Positions 55,471 to 63,664 of a stretch of 64,000 nt of DNA are shown here, one piece after another. Under the pieces are notes generated by a model. The model did not search any database, was not told the origin of the DNA, and saw nothing but the letters and a program-made list of their open reading frames with translations. Numbering within the stretch: position 1 is the stretch's first letter; each line of letters begins with the position of its first letter. A program made the position numbers and the translations under genes. This DNA is from Paracoccaceae bacterium (GTDB taxonomy: Bacteria; Pseudomonadota; Alphaproteobacteria; Rhodobacterales; Rhodobacteraceae). The DNA lies in NCBI GenBank assembly GCA_033344815.1, contig JAWPMR010000001.1:4698136-4762135 (forward strand), in the 5' to 3' direction.

Positions 55471-55531
55471 GGCTGAAACGCTACGCAAGCCGGCGCGATG
55501 TGTCCAGCCACTTGCGTAGCGTTTCAGCCAT
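55469..55531. repeat. Perfect 21-bp inverted repeat at the Blh start
   Basis: The arm at 55469-55489 (ATGGCTGAAACGC...) is the exact reverse complement of 55511-55531, with a 21-bp spacer. The right arm encodes the MAETLRK part of the dead DUF6691 gene; the left arm supplies that gene's last codons and overlaps the start codon of the Blh gene. It can form a very stable hairpin in the minus-strand transcript. Confidence 0.85.
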
Positions 55532-55920
55532 CACGATGCCTGCCAGCATCGCCATGAGGAAAAGGACGCCATCAGGTCCAGCATAGCTGAGTGATGCATT
55601 CGACGGCCCGGGGCAAACTCCGACCAGACCCCAACCTCTGCCAAAATGAACAGCCCTAATAACGAGCGCTGGTGCAATCGCAGGATCAGGTCGCGCCGGA
55701 AAGAGCCACCCGCAAGTGGCTTGCGGTCTTCACTTACGCGCCATGCGATGGCCATGGGCAAGGTCGCCCCACCGATCACAAACATCCGCGTGGGGCTTCA
55801 GTCTTTGAAAGAGTCAAGAAAACCGATCACTTTTTGAGTATCGGTCATGACGGAAACATGAAGTCCCGCACCGAACAGTCCACCTGCCAGTAGTGAAAAC
55901 AAAAAAACATATGTCCTAAT
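55481..55920 (-). pseudogene. Decayed DUF6691/YeeE-type transporter gene (pmpB-like)
   Basis: Minus-strand translation from 55920 gives RTYVFLFSLLAGGLFGAGL, then HVSVMTDTQKVIGFLDSFKD, a TGA where Trp is expected, SPT.MFVIGGATLPMAIAWRVSE and, after a frameshift near 55715, FGRGWGLVGVCPGPSNASL, YAGPDGVLFLMAMLAGIVM and AETLRKWLDTSRR. This is the DUF6691 half of a YeeE/YedE membrane pair, thought to move reduced sulfur compounds. The start codon reads ATT instead of ATG. Three independent lesions mean it is dead. The flanking enzyme genes are intact. Confidence 0.85.
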
Positions 55921-56334
55921 ATCCTACCAGCGTGCGGCTGGCGAAAACTGCCAGCGCTCCTGCGTCAATGTCAAAGATACTTGCGACGATCCTGCGTGGT
56001 TTGAGCCGTGGGATGCTGAAGACGCCATGCCCCGATGTGCGTTCGTTGCCAAGGCGTGTGCCAATGCCGACGCAGACAGCAGCCAATGCAAGCAATAGCC
56101 ATTGTCGCTCAAATGCGTGTCAACGGCACGCGTGCCGCGCCCGTAATCCCCCGGGTACCGAAACCAAAGCCACAAGGAAAACCAGCCGATGCATCCATGT
56201 ATGGCGTGCGGATCGATCTAAAAGTCCGCCAATGATGCCGCTGGCGCCCATACTTCAGCCATTGCCCAAAAGATAGAGTGCGGCAGCGCAGTCAATCAGG
56301 CAGCCCTCGGCGAACCCCCAAATCCAATCCGCGT
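55916..56334 (-). pseudogene. Decayed YeeE/YedE-family transporter gene (pmpA-like)
   Basis: Minus-strand reading shows DWIWGFAEGCLIDCAAALYLLGNG, a TGA, SMGASGIIGGLLDRS, further damaged sequence with another TGA (about 56117), then WLLLALAAVCVGIGTRLGNE and RTSGHGVFSIPRLKPRRIVAS. The conserved GNGCTSGHGVCG cysteine motif is altered to GNERTSGHGVFS, so both thiosulfate-handling cysteines are lost. No start codon is evident at the expected place. It lies directly behind the persulfide dioxygenase gene, in the position of an intact transporter in related operons. Confidence 0.82.
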
Positions 56335-56352
56335 AGATTACACTTCCTATTG

Positions 56353-57216
56353 TCAGATCTTGTTGATGGGCAGTTTCAGCATGACATCACCCTGAGCATC
56401 AGGCTCAGGCATGTGACCGGCGCGCATATTCACTTGCAAGGATGGAAGTATCAGCTTTGGCATGCCCAGTGTCGCGTCACGCGCTTGCCGCATTTGCACA
56501 AATTCTTCCGCATCACAGTTCTGTCCGATGTGTACATTTCGTTCCTTCTGAGCGGCGACAGTAGTCTCCCATGCAAATTCATCTCGCCCCGGCGCCTTAT
56601 AGTCATGGCCCACGAAAATACGGGTTGGGTCAGGCAGGCTCAGGATGCGCTGGATGGAGCGATACAGATCATGCGCGGACCCGCCTGGAAAATCGCATCG
56701 CGCGGTTCCAAAATCAGGCATGAAAAGGGTGTCTCCGACAAAAGCCGCGTCCCCGATGACATAAGTCATGCAGGCTGGTGTATGGCCCGGTGTGTGCATC
56801 ACGTCCGCGCGCATTTGTCCTATGTGAAAACTGTCGCCATCGCCAAAGAGCTGATCGAATTGGCTGCCATCCCGTTGAAACGCCGTGCCTTCGTTAAAAA
56901 CTTTGCCAAAGGTGTCCTGAACGGTGGTAATTTGATCGCCAATGCCAATCTTGCCGCCCAGTTTTTCCTGAAGGTAGGGGGCGGCCGACAGATGATCGGC
57001 GTGAACGTGGGTCTCCAGAATCCATTGTAATTGCAAGCGTTCTGATTGAACGAAGGCAATAATCGCATCGGCTGATTTCGTATCGGTGCGACCTGACGCA
57101 TGATCAAAATCAAGCACGGAATCAACGATGCCACAGGCCGTTCCTTGCGGATCACGCACCACATAGCTGACGGTATTGGTGGCCGCATCGAAGAAGGCTT
57201 TGACGTCTGGTGACAT
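56353..57216 (-). CDS. Metallo-beta-lactamase-fold persulfide dioxygenase (ETHE1/Blh-like)
   Basis: A 287-residue MBL-fold hydrolase. Metal ligands are visible in WILETHVHADHLSAAPYL (HxHxDH), VMHTPGHTPACMTYV and RIFVGHDY. Other family parts are VRDPQGTACGIVDSVLDFD and the LFMPDFGTARCDFPGGSAHDLYRSIQRIL motif typical of ETHE1-like persulfide dioxygenases. It would oxidise glutathione persulfide to sulfite in sulfide detoxification. It is upstream of the two transporter pseudogenes and the Blh-type gene in one minus-strand unit. It appears intact. Confidence 0.9.
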   Translation of the reverse strand: MSPDVKAFFDAATNTVSYVVRDPQGTACGIVDSVLDFDHASGRTDTKSADAIIAFVQSERLQLQWILETHVHADHLSAAPYLQEKLGGKIGIGDQITTVQDTFGKVFNEGTAFQRDGSQFDQLFGDGDSFHIGQMRADVMHTPGHTPACMTYVIGDAAFVGDTLFMPDFGTARCDFPGGSAHDLYRSIQRILSLPDPTRIFVGHDYKAPGRDEFAWETTVAAQKERNVHIGQNCDAEEFVQMRQARDATLGMPKLILPSLQVNMRAGHMPEPDAQGDVMLKLPINKI

Positions 57217-57278
57217 GGTGAAACTCCCGGATTTCGCAATTTATAGAGCGCTCTGCGGCAGACAGGCAAGGGAAACCA

Positions 57279-57521
57279 TCAGGTCAGGAAGATGCCAAGA
57301 ATAACGAGCATCAGCCCGATGGCAGACAAAAACAATGCCGCGAGATTCATCGGAAGCGCTTTTTGTAGTTTTGTACGCATTTCTTCATCAGATAGCTTGG
57401 CACGGCGGGCGCGTGCAACGTAAATGATGCACCAGATCAACCCAAGAAGACCAATCAGGGAAAGCCCGGCTCCGCCCCAAATCAGGAGTTCAAAAATGAA
57501 TGGTTTTTCCGCGTTTTCCAT
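57279..57521 (-). CDS. Small two-span membrane protein, unknown
   Basis: An 80-residue protein with two hydrophobic segments (LLIWGGAGLSLIGLLGLIWCIIYVA and LAALFLSAIGLMLVILGIFL) joined by a basic, helical loop (RARRAKLSDEEMRTKLQKALPMN). This layout resembles small Rhodobacterales inner-membrane proteins of unknown role. It starts 63 bp upstream of the dioxygenase gene on the same strand and may be co-transcribed. No family is recognised. Confidence 0.75.
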   Translation of the reverse strand: MENAEKPFIFELLIWGGAGLSLIGLLGLIWCIIYVARARRAKLSDEEMRTKLQKALPMNLAALFLSAIGLMLVILGIFLT

Positions 57522-58726
57522 TTGGTTGAGCTAACCAATAGATCGCTTGAGCGCAAGTCAGATGCTCAAGGTCCAAAGTGGCGAGGATTTCTCGAAAACA
57601 GCGCCCGTTGTCGGTATATCGAACGGGTATCGAGACATAAACTGCGGCCAACGGTCCGTCAGCGTTTGGCAACTGTTTGCGGGCACTGTCACCCACCAGC
57701 CGTGCGCGTCCGGGCAAAGGCAGCGTGCGGCGACTTTCGAGCCTCGCGCTGATAAAATTACTACTTGCGGCTGTGTCGAAAACCAGCAGACATCCGTATC
57801 AAGACGGCTTGCTTGGATGCGTCCAGGTCGGTGTTGTTATGTCCGCCAAAACCGGTCAAGCCGTGTGCCCATTGCGACGGGATTTCGTTTTAAGCCATAT
57901 TGACGCGTTCTGTCCGGCCGGATGATACGACAAGCAGGGCTGACACCGGGGACCATAAGAAATGCGCGGGCTTCGATCCGTACTCGCCGCCGCCACAAGG
58001 TGCTGTGGGTCCGCATGACATTCAGAAAATGTGGCGTGCCGCGTTTCCGAAAAGAATCCAATATCGGGCTCATTGCCCCGGTAATCAATCCCATAAGCAA
58101 GACGGGGGTTGCTGTTGTCCCGGCTTGGTCCGATTAACCTTACCCGCGTACAATGACGTCCTCGGCATGTCACAAAAACCGCTCCAACGACATACTGTCA
58201 GATGCAAAATCATGGCCTGATGCGTAACGTTCTAAGGTCAAGACAATCGACAAAAGAAGTCGATGCCGTTTCGCAGAACAAATGTTTTGCCGATGTCAGC
58301 GTCGCAAGCTGCGCACGCGTGGGAGTTTTCCGGGCGCTGGCAGGTGGAAGTGGACCGGAGGGGTCTTGTGCGATGCAGAAGAACAAACTTTTGCGGTGTT
58401 GAGTCAGTCAAATCGATACATCTCGGATTTCCCGAAGCGGAACGGGCGACTGTGGGCGAGAGCCGCGCGAAAAATTCAAAGCAAAAGGTGAAATTTCATC
58501 GGTTTGCGATAGGCTAGACACGTCTCCATATTGCCCAAGGTCGCCTACGCGCAAAACCGCTGATGTGTTGTAGACGATATTGGTGCGGATTGGACCATGA
58601 AGCGCGTTCGGGCAAGTTTTGCGCAGAAATCCATGTGGAATCAGTTTGGGCATGAAAGCGGCTTGCAGCGTTGGGTTCAGACCGCTAGGCAAGGGCGATT
58701 GAAATCACTGATTTTAGGAGCTTCCC
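57522..58726. other. 1.2-kb gene-poor, probably decayed region
   Basis: No supported gene. Short open frames exist in all frames but lack ribosome-binding sites and recognisable motifs. On the minus strand between about 57840 and 58140 the coding-like codon bias jumps between frames (LLMGLITGAMSPILDSFRKR in one, then others), hinting at a frame-shifted relic. The identity could not be established. Confidence 0.5.
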
Positions 58727-59011
58727 ATGAGTGATACCGCGACTGATCCTGCCGTAATCGAAGCGCAGGGTGATGCAACCTATCGTGTCACGGCCAATGA
58801 ATTGCGTCAGTTTGTCGAGCGGATTGAACGTCTGGACGCGGAAAAGAAAGACCTTGCCGAACAGCAGAAAGAGGTCATGGCAGAAGCGAAAGCCCGTGGA
58901 TATGACACCAAGGTCATGCGTAAGGTAATTGCTTTGCGCAAACGGGACGCGGATGACATCGCCGAAGAAGAAGCTGTTCTGGAAATGTACAAAGAAGCAC
59001 TGGGAATGTAG
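58727..59011 (+). CDS. gapR: GapR-family nucleoid-associated protein (DUF2312)
   Basis: A 94-residue protein, matching GapR closely in length. After a short leader it shows VTANELRQFVERIERLDAEKKDLAEQQKEVMAEAKARGYDTKVMRKVIALRKRD followed by an acidic EEEAVLEMYKEALGM end. GapR forms a clamp on overtwisted DNA and stimulates topoisomerases in alphaproteobacteria. GAGCTTCCC-type bases precede the start, with a weak GGAG at 58716-58719. It is an essential-type housekeeping gene sitting at the edge of the insertion-sequence cluster. Confidence 0.95.
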   Translation: MSDTATDPAVIEAQGDATYRVTANELRQFVERIERLDAEKKDLAEQQKEVMAEAKARGYDTKVMRKVIALRKRDADDIAEEEAVLEMYKEALGM

Positions 59012-59398
59012 CAACACCAGAGCCAGTGCGGTTTTGTGGAAGGATTGAAATATCCATCGAGCACGCACGCCGAGACATTTTAGAACTAGTTTCGCCTGCA
59101 TCGGGTCCAGATTTTGGTAGATTTTTGTGGCGAAACAAATGAGTTTATTGGACCCGCACCACCAATTGGTTCAGAACTTCAATACTCGCTCATCGTGGGG
59201 CCCGTACATGCGAGGTGCCCCGTGGGTTTCTCGTTTCAGATGCCGCCCGGCGATCTACCGCGATCACGTTGTTCGTCAAAATCGTTGCAAAGCTGTTCGT
59301 GCGGCAATGATTGAAACCAGAGCGGCCACAAATTATTTAAAAACAGAAGGTTTTACCGCTTTTTTGACGACTTGATCTGTTACAAATGACTACCTAGT
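59012..59398. other. Gap between gapR and the first insertion-sequence remnant
   Basis: No supported gene. An 82-codon GTG-started frame (59127-59375) has no ribosome-binding site, no recognisable motif and a random-looking composition. No terminator for gapR stands out. Confidence 0.45.
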
Positions 59399-59600
59399 TG
59401 ACCTGCCCCCTGAAATCAGGCCACGAGATCCGTCTCAAGAGAGGATCGACTATGAAACTCAGATCTAGCGAAGAACAGATCATTGGAATGATCAAGGAAT
59501 ACGAGGCTGGCGTAAGGCGCGGGAGCTGTGCCGTCCCACTGCCGGCAGTCGAAACGCCGTGTCGATGAGAGGGGTGAGGGGCTATCGCAGGGCATCTTCT
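59399..59600 (+). pseudogene. Left end and orfA start of an IS3-family element (truncated)
   Basis: TGACCTGCCCCCTGAAATC at 59399 onwards looks like a terminal inverted repeat of the IS3 family. The frame from ATG 59452 reads MKLRSSEEQIIGMIKEYEAG, the standard IS3 OrfA start, and is then shifted: KARELCRPTAGS continues in another frame. The element breaks off after about 40 codons, where the 3' flank of the IS110 remnant begins. The other end was not found. Confidence 0.75.
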
Positions 59601-59838
59601 ACATCTATGGATGTCTCTCCGGTTGCAAGGTTTTTTCGGTCCTGATCTGACGGCGTTGCCTGGTTGCAAACATCTATCCGGCGTCGCCGGTAGGATGGCG
59701 CGCCCAAATGGGAATTCCGCGTGGTAAGCCTCAACAAGTGGTCGGCCTCATAGGGCCATTGTAAAAGCCAGGTTCCTCACACACCGGAGTTTGCCGGTCG
59801 GTTCATGTCCTTGGTCGTCTTGCAATCCTCTTCTTTGC
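59569..59838. other. Probable 3' flank of the IS110 element
   Basis: This 270-bp stretch behind the IS110 transposase gene has no gene. It probably contains the non-coding end of the IS110 element (in its orientation: GGTGTGTGAGGAACCTGGC, as in IS1111-type ends) and the junction to the IS3 remnant. The precise junction could not be placed. Confidence 0.45.
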
Positions 59839-60798
59839 TCAGGCTTGAGCGCGGAACTCTTCGTTTCTGTGCAGCATCGCCCAGATGATGTGCGCGTTCT
59901 TGTTGGCAACAGCGACGATGGCACGATTCATGCCTCGGCGCTCCCGGATCGCGTTGACCCATTTGCTGAATGCGTCTGTTCTGCCCTGTGAAACGCGGGC
60001 TACCGACCTGGCTCCGTGGATCAACAGCGTCCGGAGATGCTTGTCGCCCCGTTTGCTTATCCCCATCAGGAGGTGTTTGTCGCCGCTGGAATGCTGGCGT
60101 GGTACCAACCCCATCCATGCGGCCATATGGCGACCGTTCTTGAACTCTTTTCCATCACCGACAGCAGCAACGACTGCTGTAGCTGTCTTCGAACCAACGC
60201 CACAAATTTGCGCGATACGTTGGCAATGTGGGTTTGCGCGAAAAACCTGATCGATACGACGGTCGAAAACTTTGATCCGCATATCAAGTTGCAACATAAA
60301 CTCGAATAGATCAGCGATAATCTCGCGGGTCATCTCCGTCAGCCCGTTCGAATGATCTTCAAGGATCTCCGGGATCCGCTGCCGTGCTCGGCTCAAGGTC
60401 AATGGGATCGTGACACCCCTGTCGAGTAAGAGGCCCCGCATCTGGCAGGCCAAGGCCATGCGGTGGTTCACAAGACGCCGACGCGCCCGGTGCAGAGCCT
60501 GAATGTCCTGTTGCTCTTCGTTTTTGGGTGGGACGAACTTCACGTTCGGTTGCAAGAGTGCGGTGCAAATGGCTTCCGCGTCGTTGCGGTCATTCTTCTG
60601 GTGCTTGAGGAATGGTTTAACATACTGCGGTGCGATCACCTTGACCGTGTGATCCAGAGCTTCAAATTGGCGCTGCCACCAGAACGCGCCAGTACAGGCT
60701 TCGATACCAATCTTGCAGGGGGGTATATCTGCCAGCTCGGCAAGCAATCCCTCGCGTCGAACCCGCTTCTTGAACACGGAACGGGCTTTGTTGCACAA
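59839..60798 (-). pseudogene. IS110-family transposase, 5'-truncated by an IS5 element
   Basis: About 319 codons are open on the minus strand, but the genuine part starts only at 60783 (RSVFKKRVRREGLLAELADIPPCKIGIEACTGAFWWQR); the first five codons are IS5 terminal sequence with a TTG start. About 25-30 N-terminal residues, which carry the first catalytic Asp of the DEDD domain, are missing. The rest is well kept: KHQKNDRNDAEAICTALLQPN, the Transposase_20 region AQICGVGSKTATAVVAAVGDGKEFKNGRHMAAWMGLVPRQHSSG and KRGDKHLRTLLIHGARSV. It should be inactive. Confidence 0.85.
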
Positions 60799-61834
60799 AT
60801 CGGCTGATGGGTTTCACTGTATGAATCCCGCGTGATAGCTCACGGGCATGAGCAGCTGGGCATCTGCGAAATACAAGACCAAGAACTGGTCGTCTTACAA
60901 TGACAGTTTGAAACGGCGCGGCTCGTTATCGATCTGGTTCGACCCCGAGATGATTTGGACGCCACCGCCAAGCGGTAAGCGCGGTCGGCAACAGCAATTC
61001 AGTGATGCCGCCATTCAGACTTGTCTGACGTTGAAGGTCCTGTTTGGCATACCGCTTCGCCAGACAACGGGGTTCGTCCAGAGCTTGCTGCGACTGGCCG
61101 GGTTGGATTGGGTTGCGCCAGATTTCAGCACTTTAAGTCGACGCCAGAAGAAACTGAACGTGAGCCTGCCGTATCGTGGTTCCAAGGGCCCACTGAACCT
61201 CCTCATCGACAGTACGTGGATTAAGGTGGAAGGTGAAGGCGAGTGGAATGCGCGCAAGCACGGAGGCTCCAAGCTCTGCATCTGGCGTAAGATACACATA
61301 GGCATCGACGACGAAACGCTGGAATTACGGGCCGCCGAAGTCACTGGCAGCAACGTTGGTGACGCACCCATGCTACCAGAACTTCTGAACCGAATCCCAT
61401 CCAAGCAGGACATCGCCAGTGTTACCGCAGACGGGGCATATGACACTCGCAAATGCCATGAGGCGATTGCGGCGCGAGATGCCCGTGCGGTGATCCCGCC
61501 GCGCAAGAATGCCAAGCCCTGGAAGCCGACGAGTGACGGAGCAATTGCGCGTAACGATGCGGTCAATGCACAACGATATTTGGGCCGGACCCTTTGGCAA
61601 CGCTGGAGCGGATATCACCGCCGAAGTCGCGTCGAAACCAAAATGCACTGTATGAAACTACTCGGCCAATCGTTGATGGCGAGGGACTTCGATAGGCAGG
61701 TCGCAGAGATCCAGGTCCGCATCGCCGTCGTCAACCGCTACACCGCTATAGGCATAGCCGTGACTGAGCCAGTAGGCTAAATCCGTCTGGGGCAAGGCGA
61801 AGAACGTCCAGCATCCGGTTTGTGCAACAAAGCC
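60784..61834 (+). mobile_element. IS5-family insertion sequence, complete (1,051 bp)
   Basis: Terminal inverted repeats GGCTTTGTTGCACAAA (60784-60799) and TTTGTGCAACAAAGCC (61819-61834) match perfectly and enclose one transposase gene. Length and termini fit the IS903/IS5-type group. No target-site duplication is evident: the left flank ends ...CACGGAACG and the right flank begins CCGAAAACC. The left flank is IS110 coding sequence and the right flank is not, so the site was rearranged. Confidence 0.9.
60848..61780 (+). CDS. IS5-family transposase
   Basis: A 310-residue DDE transposase, full length for the family. Catalytic residues lie in LLIDSTWIKVEG (D), VTADGAYDTRKCHEAI (D) and YHRRSRVETKMHCMKLLG (E, YREK-like signature). 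The N-terminal DUF4372-free start MSSWASAKYKTKNWSSYNDSLKRRGSL and SIWFDPEMIW are typical of the IS903/IS1031 side of the family. The element is intact and may be mobile. Confidence 0.93.
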   Translation: MSSWASAKYKTKNWSSYNDSLKRRGSLSIWFDPEMIWTPPPSGKRGRQQQFSDAAIQTCLTLKVLFGIPLRQTTGFVQSLLRLAGLDWVAPDFSTLSRRQKKLNVSLPYRGSKGPLNLLIDSTWIKVEGEGEWNARKHGGSKLCIWRKIHIGIDDETLELRAAEVTGSNVGDAPMLPELLNRIPSKQDIASVTADGAYDTRKCHEAIAARDARAVIPPRKNAKPWKPTSDGAIARNDAVNAQRYLGRTLWQRWSGYHRRSRVETKMHCMKLLGQSLMARDFDRQVAEIQVRIAVVNRYTAIGIAVTEPVG

Positions 61835-62590
61835 CCGAAAACCTGAAAAAAATGTTCGAAGCGTTCAAAACGCTTGGTGGCAGCGGTGACACACGAGACG
61901 ATATAGCTCAGCCGCAGATTTCAAATAGTTGAGCAGGGTGCCGCCAAAACAGATAGCAACCTGGCACGAGAATTTGGCAGACAAACTTCTACCCACTTAG
62001 AGCGACCTTCGCCAGTCGCGTCGAAATTACTGAGTTTTCTTTGATTGCAGCGATCAAGTTATTTCTTGGACTGACAACATCGGCTTTTAGGATTGCCTGC
62101 ATTGACCACTTCAAACTCAGCGCGATGGGATTTCAGAAAGATGGGTCTCATTGGCCAGCAGAAAGATTGTTTTACCAATAGGCGACGGTTACATAATTTG
62201 CCCGACGTATGACCGGCATGTGGTCGTTTAACCCTGCAACAAATCTGTGCGTTTGAAGAAACCGATCACAGTTTTTGGCGGGCTGTTTGCTTTATGAGCA
62301 AAAGGTTTCCAGGGAGTTTTCGTGTGTGCTCCAAATCAAAGTGCCAGTGGGTGGGAATACTAGTCCTCGAGCATATCCCTCGCCGTGGCGCATCTTTTGA
62401 AATTGGAGTTAGAAGGTCGGCGAAACCGGCTGGATTGAACCGCCCCGCATTTGTCGCACTACCGGAGGTTTGTCTCTTTTTCCGCGGCGTTATCGAGAGC
62501 GTTTGTTTTTGCAGGGGATGCCGCCTCAGCCGGTTTCATCTGTGCGATGGGGTCAGGTCGGCGACAGGTGTTGAATCAGGCCCCTTTCAA
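61835..62590. other. 750-bp region without a gene right of the IS5 element
   Basis: Directly after the IS5 end a short frame (ENLKKMFEAFKTLGGSGD, then TRDDIAQPQISNS and a stop at 61931) looks protein-like and could be the tail of a gene cut by the insertion. Beyond it the sequence is AT-richer with many stops in all frames. No family, tRNA or promoter was recognised. Confidence 0.4.
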
Positions 62591-63400
62591 GGCTTGCCCT
62601 GCACTGCGATGGGGTGAGGTCCGTGCGTGCCGTCTGCCGTGAGGAAGCCGGGCAGCGTCCCCGACGGTGCCGAGGCCGGGGTGCAACCGGGCATCCGCGC
62701 ATCCTGCGCCCTGTTTGATCGATATATTGGCTTGAAGGGTCGCCGGGAAGGATCAGGCCCTCGTTCGTAGAGCGTCTCCAGGACGCGCGAGTGTTGCGGT
62801 CCTGATGCGCGGCAACTGACGATCTTGTTGGCGAAGGTATCCCGCACAACGGCGACGCGGGCGCCCGCCTGCGAGGTCGGGACATAGGTGACGCTCACCG
62901 GTTCCCCGTGGGGCGATTTGCATCGCCGTAACCGCCCGGAATGGCCGGTTCACACGCGCCGCCGGGCGAACTCCGGCTATGTCCATTGCCCGGCAGACCG
63001 GCCCGACCCCACAGAGCTCTCGATGTTCTTTGATAAAGTCGATCCTTTCCGAAACCGACGGTCGCGCTCTGCCGCGCGGCGCGGCAGTCCCCGCCTGCGG
63101 TGATGAGAGCGGGAGCAAAATATGCCTTTGCCACAGGCACTTGGGCCATTGGTGTTCCCTTGTTCAGGACCTCACTGGCCTGCCGGAACTGGCGGTTCTC
63201 GCGCTTAAACGCCCCGATCCGATCCCCCTCAGCGGCCCTCATACCATCTCGCTGTCCGCTGTCCGTTTCAGCCCGCCGACCCCACGCCGACAGCATATCC
63301 GGCCGACAAACACCCTTCAGGGCAATCGGTTTGATCACAGCAGACTGGCTGTCACACGCGCCCGGATGTTCAGACAGCAGCCACCCAGCACGCGCACGTT
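62590..63400 (-). pseudogene. Degenerate IS3-family transposase (orfA and orfB remnants)
   Basis: Minus-strand fragments of an IS3 element in several frames. OrfA-like: QSAVIKPIALKGVCRPDMLSAW, RRAETDSGQRDG and RIGAFKRENRQFRQASEVLNKGT (about 63350-63140). OrfB-like: RIDFIKEHRELCGVGPVCRAMDIAG (about 63046-62970) and, in another frame, VSVTYVPTSQAGARVAVVRDTFANKIVSCRAS and LETLYERGPDPSRR (62898-62740). Frameshifts and substitutions, including loss of catalytic-site residues, show long decay. It lies in the opposite orientation to the IS3 remnant at 59399 and looks like a different subgroup. Confidence 0.78.
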
Positions 63401-63664
63401 GCAGGTGAAGACCCGTTTCCACATTTGACCCTCTCCAAAACCCCAAACCCCTACGTCCAAGGCTCCGCTAAACAAACGCCGGGGCAAAGCGCCCAAAGAC
63501 GGAAGTCTGCATCAAGTTCAACTAAAGTTTGAGCTTTGAAAATGGTTGTCACCACGGGATGCGTTAAGTGCTCCGAAAGGACTCCGATATAAACAATTCT
63601 GTAATTTTTGTGACCTGATGCGTTCTGTATCCTCCCCAAGACCACCAAATCAAAGGACTCCGCA

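Noticed and set aside
59127-59375. 82-codon GTG-started frame between gapR and the IS3 remnant
   Set aside because: No ribosome-binding site, no recognisable motif and poor codon pattern.
61905-61950. tRNA-like D-arm string GATATAGCTCAGCCG
   Set aside because: No matching acceptor stem, anticodon arm or TTC loop follows within tRNA distance.
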